DNA of 21,757 nt from an uncultured Clostridia bacterium (lineage in GTDB: Bacteria; Bacillota; Clostridia; Oscillospirales; Ruminococcaceae): assembly GCA_947624425.1 (NCBI GenBank), contig CANQKG010000006.1:1-21757 (forward strand), in the 5' to 3' direction. Positions 15,923-21,757 of this stretch are shown here, one piece after another. The stretch's first letter is position 1, and the number at the start of each line of letters is the position of its first letter. Made by a program: the position numbers and the translations under genes. A model generated the notes under the pieces. That model saw nothing but the letters and a program-made list of their open reading frames with translations. It was not told the DNA's origin and ran no database searches.

Positions 15923-15964
15923 GCTGCCGCACCCTGCACACGCAGAGTGCGGCAGCACTTTTTT
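15923..15964. terminator. Bidirectional terminator between the small frame and the Fic gene
   Basis: Arms GCTGCCGCAC (15923-15932) and GTGCGGCAGC (15947-15956) continue, after one C/A mismatch, with four more pairs around an ACAC loop. Six T follow on the plus strand; on the minus strand the stem is followed by TTTGTTTT. It can end both the small-frame message and the converging Fic operon. Confidence 0.88.
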
Positions 15965-15985
15965 GGAACACATTTTTTCCCTTCT

Positions 15986-16651
15986 TCAGCGATCCAAGCC
16001 GATGATGGCGTTTTCATATAAAAACGATTGCAGCGCAGCTGCATCGCCTGTATGATAATACGACAGCAGCAATTCGTTGAACCGTTCCATATGCTGATCC
16101 GTAACCGTCAGAAGACCCGCTCCCTCTTCCACCAGCAGTTTATTCGCCAAGGTCATACCGGTGCGCTTATTTCCGTCCCAGAAGAACTGTCCGCGCGTTA
16201 CCCATGTAAACAGATTCAATGCCTTTTCCGTTGCGGAAATATCCGCATGGATGATCTTCTCCAGTTCTGCCTGAACCGTATGTTCATCGGGGATCGGAGG
16301 CACATACTCTGTTCCGGATATGCCCACATTGCCTGTACGGAGCTTCCCCCATTCCAGCGCCTCGTTTCTGGCGATCAGCTCATTCAATTTGCAAACCAGC
16401 GCAAGTGTGATCGGCTCATCTATTTCATTCAGCAGATATCTCCACGCATCACGCATATTCAAAATCGCCTGAATATCGTCAAGCTGCACATTCGGAACGT
16501 TAACGCCGTCCAATATCGTCTTTGTTTGGGGGAATGTGACGGCGCGATTTTCCATTTTCATGCCGCAATAAACATTCTCGTCCCATTTCTTTTTCGCAAG
16601 AAACAGGCTTTCCTCCCGTGTCAAACGGTATTTATCTGAAAACATATCCAT
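15986..16651 (-). CDS. Fic-domain protein lacking the catalytic His
   Basis: A 221-residue Fic-fold protein; Fic enzymes usually transfer AMP or another nucleotide part to protein hydroxyls. The core motif reads GQFFWDGNKRTG (about residues 154-165): the phosphate-binding DGN-x-R (Asp159, Asn161, Arg163) is kept, but the usual HPF is QFF, with Gln155 (codon CAG) in place of the catalytic His. The N-terminal region has VTFPQTKTILDG, reminiscent of an inhibitory-helix segment but without a proper S/T-x-x-x-E-G match. I have met Fic relatives with this Q-F-F form, so it looks like a subfamily rather than a broken gene. It is the last gene of the minus operon, 14 bases after the gtrA-like stop, and appears less GC-rich than its neighbours, possibly acquired. 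Confidence 0.82.
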   Translation of the reverse strand: MDMFSDKYRLTREESLFLAKKKWDENVYCGMKMENRAVTFPQTKTILDGVNVPNVQLDDIQAILNMRDAWRYLLNEIDEPITLALVCKLNELIARNEALEWGKLRTGNVGISGTEYVPPIPDEHTVQAELEKIIHADISATEKALNLFTWVTRGQFFWDGNKRTGMTLANKLLVEEGAGLLTVTDQHMERFNELLLSYYHTGDAAALQSFLYENAIIGLDR

Positions 16652-16665
16652 AACGCTCCCTGCGT

Positions 16666-17082
16666 TTATTTTTTCTTGAAGATCAGCAGCTTGCTGAACA
16701 GGTAATTGAGGATCACCACAATCACATTCGAGATGATCTTCATCCAGAGGTCATGAAAATGGGCGAGATCGACCGTCACCCACATAAAGGCGAGATCCAG
16801 CACCCCCGAAAAGGCGCGTGCGGCGACGAAGGACGCCGCCTCCCGCACCACCACGTTCCGGCGCCAGGAGCGGCTTTGGAAGACGAACAGCTTATTGCTC
16901 CAGAACGCAAACGCCACGCTTACCACCCATGCGGTCACGGTGGAGGGTATCGTGCCAAGTCCCAGCGGGTGAGCGCACAGCCAGTAGCAGACAATATTGA
17001 CCAGCGTGGTGGCGCCGCCGAAAAAGAGGTAGCTTAACACCTCGCGGTATTTTTGGTAAAGCGCTTTCAGCCTTTCGGGCAT
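16666..17082 (-). CDS. GtrA-family small membrane protein
   Basis: A 138-residue integral membrane protein with four predicted helices and the family's conserved features: an N-terminal LSYLFFGGATTLVN, a central AFAFWSNKLFVF and a C-terminal NYLFSKLLIFKK. GtrA-like proteins are thought to help move lipid-linked sugars across the membrane for wall or glycan decoration; the exact substrate here is unknown. GAGG lies 8 bases before the ATG. It starts 10 bases after pgsA and is followed closely by the Fic gene, so it is cotranscribed with both. Confidence 0.85.
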   Translation of the reverse strand: MPERLKALYQKYREVLSYLFFGGATTLVNIVCYWLCAHPLGLGTIPSTVTAWVVSVAFAFWSNKLFVFQSRSWRRNVVVREAASFVAARAFSGVLDLAFMWVTVDLAHFHDLWMKIISNVIVVILNYLFSKLLIFKKK

Positions 17083-17092
17083 ATCACTTGCC

Positions 17093-17656
17093 TCACTTTG
17101 CGTTTTTGATACAGCCGCGGTTCTGCCAGAGGTAATCCCAGCCCGAGACCACGGTGAGCAGGGCGGTGATCCACATCAAGACCCCCGCGATGGTCGGCAG
17201 CGGGAGAGCGGGCATCCACGAAAACTCGCTTAGCGTACCCAGCAGCAGGATCAGAGTGAACGCCACCATGGTGAAGGCGGTTTTCACCTTCCCCCAGATC
17301 GAAGCGGCGATCACCGTTCCGTTTTCCACCGCGACCAGCCGCAGCGCGCTGACCAGAAACTCCCTTGCCAGGATCAGCACGATCGGCAAGGCCGAGCAAA
17401 GCCCCATATCCAAAAAGCAGACCATCGCCGCCACCACCAGCACCTTATCCGCCAGCGGATCGAGGAATTTGCCGAAATCGGTGATCAGATGATACTTTCT
17501 GGCGATCTTGCCGTCCGCCATATCGGTGAGGGAAGCAATCGCAAAGACCAGCGTTGCCCAAAGGTAATGATGAGGGATCTGCGGCAGCAGCAAAAACGCC
17601 ACAAACGGAACCACTAAGACCACCCGCAGCAGGGTGAGTTTATTCGGCAGGTTCAT
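17093..17656 (-). CDS. pgsA: CDP-diacylglycerol--glycerol-3-phosphate 3-phosphatidyltransferase
   Basis: A 187-residue membrane enzyme that makes phosphatidylglycerophosphate, the committed step to phosphatidylglycerol and cardiolipin. The CDP-alcohol phosphotransferase signature is complete: D45-x2-D48-G49-x2-A52-R53-x8-G62-x3-D66-x3-D70. The family start MNLPNKLTLLR is used; its ATG overlaps the rimO stop as ATGA, with GGAGG 7 bases upstream inside rimO. The frame is open further upstream, but that part is only the rimO region in another frame. The rimO-pgsA order is common in Firmicutes. Confidence 0.95.
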   Translation of the reverse strand: MNLPNKLTLLRVVLVVPFVAFLLLPQIPHHYLWATLVFAIASLTDMADGKIARKYHLITDFGKFLDPLADKVLVVAAMVCFLDMGLCSALPIVLILAREFLVSALRLVAVENGTVIAASIWGKVKTAFTMVAFTLILLLGTLSEFSWMPALPLPTIAGVLMWITALLTVVSGWDYLWQNRGCIKNAK

Positions 17657-18999
17657 TTTGCTTCCTCCACGGCGGAGCCGATCAGGTCGTAATCCATGAC
17701 CTCCTCCAGCCGGACGGTGAGATAATCGCCCAGCCTGGGACGCTCCCCCGAAACGGTGAAGAAAATCTTCCCGTCGATCTCGGGCGCGTCCGCCTCGCTT
17801 CTGCCGAAGTAGCACTCGGCGTACCGGTCAAAGCCCTCGGTGATCACGGTCGCCTCCTGCCCGACCCGCTCCTCGTTTTTGGCGATCATGATATCCGCCT
17901 GTGTTTCCATCAGCAGTTCGGCGCGGCGCTCCTTCACCTCATCGGACAGCTGGCCGTCCAGCGCGGCGGCAGGCGTGCCCTCCTCCTGCGAATAGGCAAA
18001 GCAGCCCAGCCGGTCAAATTCGATCTCCCGCACGAAATCGCACAGTTCGGCAAACTGCTCCTCGCTCTCCCCCGGGAAGCCCACCAGCATGGTGGTGCGC
18101 AGCACGATCCCCGGAACCCGCTCCCGAATATGGGAGATCAGCGCGGTCAGGCTCGCCCGATCGCCTTTCCGGTTCATCCGTTTTAAAATTTCCCCGTCAC
18201 AGTGCTGGATCGGTATATCGAGATAATTGACAAGCTTTTCTTCCTCCCGGATCGCGTCGAGCAGCTCGTCGGTGATCCGTTCGGGATAGGTATAAAGGGT
18301 GCGGATCCACCGCAGTCCCTCGATCTCACAAAGCTTCCGCAATAGCTCCGGCAGCGCGGCATGGCCGTAGAGGTCCTCGCCATATCGGGTGGTGTCCTGC
18401 GCGACCACGACCAGCTCGGTCACGCCCTCGGCGGCAAGCCGCTTTGCTTCGGCGATGACGTCCTCCATCTTCCGGCTGCGGAACCGCCCCCGGATCGAGG
18501 GGATCGCACAGTAAGTACAGTGATTGTCACAGCCCTCGGCGATCTTCAAATAGGCATAAAAGGGCAGGGTGGTCTGTATCCGTCCGCCGTTTAAGGGCAG
18601 ATCGGCTTTCTCGCCCGTAAAGAGCTTTTCGGTATGCTTTTTGGCAAGCGCCTCATCGATCAGCTCGGGCAGTCTGGCGTTCGCGCCGATCCCGACCACC
18701 AGATCCACCTCGGGCAGTTCGGCAAGCAATTGATCCCGATACCGCTCGGCAAGGCAGCCGGTCACGCAGAGGAGCTTTATTTTCCCCTCTTTTTTCAGAG
18801 CGGCAAACTCCAGAATATTCTCGATCGCCTCCTCCTTGGCGGAGGTGATAAAGCCGCAGGTGTTGACGATCACCACATCCGCCATCGCCGCGTCGCCGGT
18901 GAGGGTGTAGCCGTACTGCTCCAGCGCGAATAAAAGCAGTTCGGCGTCCACCTGGTTTTTCGGACAACCGAGCGATACCATTCCGACCTTATAATTCAT
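17653..18999 (-). CDS. rimO: Ribosomal protein S12 methylthiotransferase
   Basis: A 448-residue radical-SAM methylthiotransferase, which adds a methylthio group to a conserved Asp of ribosomal protein S12. The N-terminal UPF0004 domain shows the three cluster cysteines Cys12 (SLGCPKN), Cys48 (NTCGF) and Cys82 (VTGCLAERY). The radical SAM motif C-x3-C-x2-C is Cys157, Cys161, Cys164 (GCDNHCTYC), and a TRAM domain ends the protein. MVSLGCPKNQVDAE separates RimO from the related MiaB. The ATG at 18999 lies within the last codons of recX (11-base overlap), preceded by GGAGGAAGG; the open frame upstream to 19107 is not needed. Its own end overlaps pgsA. Confidence 0.96.
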   Translation of the reverse strand: MNYKVGMVSLGCPKNQVDAELLLFALEQYGYTLTGDAAMADVVIVNTCGFITSAKEEAIENILEFAALKKEGKIKLLCVTGCLAERYRDQLLAELPEVDLVVGIGANARLPELIDEALAKKHTEKLFTGEKADLPLNGGRIQTTLPFYAYLKIAEGCDNHCTYCAIPSIRGRFRSRKMEDVIAEAKRLAAEGVTELVVVAQDTTRYGEDLYGHAALPELLRKLCEIEGLRWIRTLYTYPERITDELLDAIREEEKLVNYLDIPIQHCDGEILKRMNRKGDRASLTALISHIRERVPGIVLRTTMLVGFPGESEEQFAELCDFVREIEFDRLGCFAYSQEEGTPAAALDGQLSDEVKERRAELLMETQADIMIAKNEERVGQEATVITEGFDRYAECYFGRSEADAPEIDGKIFFTVSGERPRLGDYLTVRLEEVMDYDLIGSAVEEAK

Positions 19000-19615
19000 C
19001 GTACCATCCTTCCTCCACCCGGCTGAATGCCGTGCGGATCTCCATATAATCGAACCCCTGCCGCAGCAGCGCCTGCACCACCCGCTGTTTTCCGTTTTCG
19101 GCGGCAAGCCGGGCGGCGTATTTTCCTTTGATCAGCGATACGACCGTCTCGACCGGATCCTGCTCCGCCGTCACCGCTGAGATCGCCTGCTCCACAAGCT
19201 CTTTCGGCAGTCCCCGCTGCCGCATCTCATAAGCGGCGCGGCGCGCACCCCGCTTTTTCACCCGCAGAAGCTGATCCGCCAGCCGGGCGGCATACGCCGC
19301 ATCGTCCAGCAGACCCAGCTCCTCCATGCGGTTCACCGTGTCCGCCGCGATCTCGGGCGACACGCTTTTTTTAAGCTTTTCGTACAATTCCTGCTTGCCG
19401 TGGGCGCGGTACTCGATCAGATAGAGCGCGCGCTCCCTCGCACGGCGGCGATCCGCCGCCTCCCGCACCGACGCCAGGAAAGCCTCGTCCACCCGAAGCC
19501 CGGTGTGAAGCCCTTTTTCCTCTATGATCTCACGGTCGAGGATATACCAGTACTCGCCGTCCACCTCGACCCGAAACCGGCTCCCCTTCTGTCGGGTGAT
19601 CGCCGTGATCTCCAT
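18989..19615 (-). CDS. recX: RecX regulatory protein
   Basis: A 208-residue helical protein of the RecX family, which binds RecA filaments and limits RecA activity. Three-helix repeats are visible, with family patterns such as ALYLIEYRAHGKQELYEKL, DDAAYAARLADQLL and KGARRAAYEMRQRGL. The ATG shares its A with the recA stop (TAATG), so its translation is likely coupled to recA, which keeps the modulator in step with its target. Its 3' end overlaps rimO. Confidence 0.93.
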   Translation of the reverse strand: MEITAITRQKGSRFRVEVDGEYWYILDREIIEEKGLHTGLRVDEAFLASVREAADRRRARERALYLIEYRAHGKQELYEKLKKSVSPEIAADTVNRMEELGLLDDAAYAARLADQLLRVKKRGARRAAYEMRQRGLPKELVEQAISAVTAEQDPVETVVSLIKGKYAARLAAENGKQRVVQALLRQGFDYMEIRTAFSRVEEGWYDEL

Positions 19616-20778
19616 TACTCAAAGTCGGCAAGATCGGGTTCGATTTCGACCGAGAAATCGGGCAGGGCGGCAGGCTCGGCCGGCTCGGCGGACGCTGTGG
19701 GCGCTTCCGCCGTTTCGGCAGGTTCCGGAATAAAGCCGGAGGACTCCGCCACCTTCTGCCGCACACCCTCGGCGATCTCGTCCCGCACCTCGGTATGCTC
19801 TTTTAGAAACTCACGCGCCTTATCGCGTCCCTGTCCCAGCCGTTCCCCCTGATAGGAGAACCATGCGCCGCTTTTCTCGACCAGATCAAACTCCACGCCG
19901 AGATCGAGCACCTCTCCCTCATAGGAAACGCCCTGTCCGTACAGCAGGTCGAACTCCGCCTCCTTAAAAGGCGGCGCGACCTTATTTTTGACCACCTTGC
20001 AGCGGGTGCGGTTCCCGATGGGACGGGTGCCGTCCTTGATCGGCTCGCCCCGCCGCACCTCGATCCGCACCGAGGAATAAAACTTCAGTGCGCGGCCGCC
20101 CGGCGTGACCTCCGGATTGCCGTACAAAACGCCGATCTTTTCGCGCACCTGGTTGATAAAGACCGCCACGCAGTCCGATTTGGAGATCACGCCGGTCAGC
20201 TTCCGCATGGCGGCGGACATCAGCCGCGCCTGCACGCCGACATGGGCGTCCCCCATCTCCCCTTCGATCTCCGCCTTGGTGACCATGGCGGCGACCGAGT
20301 CGATCACCACGATGTCAATGGCGCCCGAACGGGCGAGCGCTTCCACGATCTCGAGCGCCTGCTCGCCGGTATCGGGCTGGGAAACCAGCAGCGAATCGAT
20401 GTCCACACCCAGCGCCTTGGCGTAAACGGGGTCGAGCGCGTGTTCCACATCGATAAACGCCGCTTCGCCGCCCTCCTTTTGCGCCTGCGCCACCATCTGG
20501 AGCGCCACGGTGGTCTTACCGGAGGACTCCGGTCCGAACACCTCCACGATCCGCCCTCTCGGCACGCCGCCGATCCCCAGCGCCAAGTCCAGCCCCAGCG
20601 AACCGGTGGAAATGGCGTCCACATTCAAAGCGGACTCCTGCCCCAGCTTCATAATGGCGCCCTTGCCGAACTGCCTTTCGATCTGGCTGATCGCCGTTTC
20701 CAGCGCCTTTTTCTTCTCACTCTCGTCCGTCACCCGGGTCACCCGAACCGGCTTCCCCGCTGCCTTCCCCTTTGCCAT
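19615..20778 (-). CDS. recA: Recombinase A
   Basis: A 387-residue recombinase for strand exchange and the SOS response. After an N-terminal extension of about 20 residues, the core has Walker A GPESSGKT (82-89), IDVEHALDPVYAKALGVD, the Walker B-like IVVIDSVAAM, and MSAAMRKLTG...FINQVREKIGV with the DNA-binding loops. The tail is Ala/Glu/Pro-rich and acidic, as in many RecA proteins but on the long side. AGGAGG stands 7 bases before the ATG. The gene is 11 bases downstream of prmC, leaving no room for a separate promoter in the gap, and no SOS box was seen nearby by eye. Confidence 0.98.
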   Translation of the reverse strand: MAKGKAAGKPVRVTRVTDESEKKKALETAISQIERQFGKGAIMKLGQESALNVDAISTGSLGLDLALGIGGVPRGRIVEVFGPESSGKTTVALQMVAQAQKEGGEAAFIDVEHALDPVYAKALGVDIDSLLVSQPDTGEQALEIVEALARSGAIDIVVIDSVAAMVTKAEIEGEMGDAHVGVQARLMSAAMRKLTGVISKSDCVAVFINQVREKIGVLYGNPEVTPGGRALKFYSSVRIEVRRGEPIKDGTRPIGNRTRCKVVKNKVAPPFKEAEFDLLYGQGVSYEGEVLDLGVEFDLVEKSGAWFSYQGERLGQGRDKAREFLKEHTEVRDEIAEGVRQKVAESSGFIPEPAETAEAPTASAEPAEPAALPDFSVEIEPDLADFE

Positions 20779-20789
20779 TGTCGCTCCTC

Positions 20790-21635
20790 CTAACCGTTTA
20801 CCGCAGTCACTACCCGCGGAATATGATTGAGATCCGAATGGGCGCGGATATTCCGATAGCCGTCCTCCGAAAGCAGCCGCACCACCGCCTCCGCCTGCGC
20901 GGCGCCGACCTCCATGGCCAGCATACCGCCCTGCACCAGCTTCTGCTTCCAGAGCCGCGGCAGTACCCGGTAAAAGCCCAGTCCGTCCGGCCCGCCGTAG
21001 AGCGCGTCACGCGGCTCGAACGCCACCTCCGGCTGGAGGTCGTCCATCTCCGCGCCGGTGAGATAGGGCGGATTGGCGGTAATCAGGTCGCACCGGGGAA
21101 TGCTCCGCCAGTGAACCGGCGCCGCCGCATCGTCCAGCACCGGCGTGACCCGCTTGGACAAACTGCGGCAGTTTTCCTCCAGATAGGCGTACGCCTCGGG
21201 GAATTTTTCCACCGCATAAGCGTGGGCGTCCCCTTCCTCGGCCAGCGTGACCGCCACGCAGCCGCTTCCGCTGCAAAGGTCGCAGACCACCCGCGGCGCG
21301 GGGCGCTCCTTCAAAAACGGGAGAGTCACGTCGCACAGCACCTCGGTATCGGGTCGGGGAATCAGCACGCCGTCCCCTACCCGATAGCTTCTGCCATAAA
21401 ACTCCCACTCGCCCAAAATATATTGCAGTGGGCGGTGCTTCATCCGTTCCTCCGCCGCGACCCAAAGCCGCTGTGCTTCGGCCGGCGTCACTCCCTCGGC
21501 ATTCCCGCTAAGGAGCGTTTCCGGCGTGACGCCCAGAAACTTCTGCATCAAAAGCCGCGCTTCCAGCGGATAGGCAGGGATCCCCGCTTCCTTGAACCGC
21601 CATTTGAGCTCTCGGTAGATGTCGTTCATCTCCAT
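20790..21635 (-). CDS. prmC: Peptide chain release factor N5-glutamine methyltransferase
   Basis: A 281-residue SAM-dependent enzyme that methylates the Gln of the GGQ motif in release factors. It has the helical N-terminal domain, then RPLQYILGEWEFYG and LIPRPDTEVL, the SAM-binding motif I VCDLCSGSGC (117-126) and the catalytic NPPY (188-191) followed by DALYGGPDGLGFYR. Motif I has Cys-Ser where Gly-Thr is more usual. The ATG at 21635 is one base after the stop of the upstream gene; an ATG at 21629 and a GTG at 21659 are also in frame. Here it is followed by recA rather than the prfA gene often found beside it. Confidence 0.95.
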   Translation of the reverse strand: MEMNDIYRELKWRFKEAGIPAYPLEARLLMQKFLGVTPETLLSGNAEGVTPAEAQRLWVAAEERMKHRPLQYILGEWEFYGRSYRVGDGVLIPRPDTEVLCDVTLPFLKERPAPRVVCDLCSGSGCVAVTLAEEGDAHAYAVEKFPEAYAYLEENCRSLSKRVTPVLDDAAAPVHWRSIPRCDLITANPPYLTGAEMDDLQPEVAFEPRDALYGGPDGLGFYRVLPRLWKQKLVQGGMLAMEVGAAQAEAVVRLLSEDGYRNIRAHSDLNHIPRVVTAVNG

Positions 21636-21636
21636 T

Positions 21637-21757
21637 TTACCACCGATCCTCCCCCACACGCTCGGGCAGCACCGGCTTTAACGCCGCCAGCGCCACCTCG
21701 ATCTGCATACAGGAGGTGCCGGCGGAGGTCATGAAAAAGTCCAGAATGACAGCGGCC
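21637..21757 (-). CDS. C-terminus of a DUF1385-type membrane protein (partial)
   Basis: The last 39 or so codons of a gene that begins beyond the window. The visible tail includes MQIEVALAALKPVLPE and ends GEDRW. The pattern I/L-E-V-A-x-A-x-L-K-x-V-L-P at the very C-terminus, directly before prmC, is what I know from DUF1385 (YqhQ-like) proteins of Firmicutes. The usual T-K-E-P-D-D segment just before it is replaced by MTSAGTSC, so the assignment is moderate. One base separates its TAA from the prmC ATG. Confidence 0.55.
   Translation of the reverse strand, partial: AAVILDFFMTSAGTSCMQIEVALAALKPVLPERVGEDRW

Noticed and set aside
15779..15973. Minus-strand open frame of 64 codons covering the small-peptide unit
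   Set aside because: It runs through two hairpins with terminator features, has no ribosome site, and its hydrophobic part is antisense to the plus-strand peptide.

Overview
The window looks like chromosome of a low-to-middle-GC Gram-positive anaerobe of the class Clostridia, most plausibly a gut-type Oscillospiraceae relative. The reasons are strong AGGAGG-type ribosome sites on most genes, sigma-A-type promoters, lipoprotein solute-binding proteins without an outer-membrane system, the DUF5696 and Yip1-domain genes that accompany sugar ABC transporters in Firmicutes, and a DUF1385-prmC-recA-recX-rimO-pgsA gene string. The genus cannot be fixed from the sequence.

Left part (1-13660, all on the minus strand): a large carbohydrate-uptake locus. 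Transcription appears to start at a promoter matching the sigma-A consensus exactly (13801-13829). It runs through a 987-residue solute-binding protein with carbohydrate-binding-like domains, two permeases, an NHL-propeller/Yip1 membrane protein, a DUF5696 lipoprotein, two more permeases and a second lipoprotein solute-binding protein, and stops at a strong hairpin (531-567). Beyond it a near-duplicate of the last binding protein begins under its own promoter and leaves the window. So there are two importer sets (binding protein plus two permeases) around a DUF5696/Yip1 core, with no ATPase gene; a shared ATPase encoded elsewhere would be needed.

Middle (13661-15985): a divergent control region, then on the plus strand a cytoplasmic-type formylglycine sulfatase with its own promoter and terminator, a tRNA-Arg(ACG) with promoter and terminator, and a tiny self-contained unit (promoter, Shine-Dalgarno, 23-codon hydrophobic reading frame from TTG, terminator). 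The sulfatase next to the importers suggests that the imported glycan may be sulfated; this is inference.

Right part (15986-21757, minus strand): a tightly packed housekeeping operon read right to left: DUF1385-like (partial), prmC, recA, recX, rimO, pgsA, gtrA-like and a Fic-fold gene. Several junctions overlap (recA/recX TAATG, recX/rimO 11 bases, rimO/pgsA ATGA), which points to translational coupling. The last gene is a Fic protein whose usual catalytic His is Gln.

The points most worth a second look are the duplicated importer locus with its DUF5696/Yip1 core, the standalone 23-residue hydrophobic peptide gene, and the His-less Fic protein.
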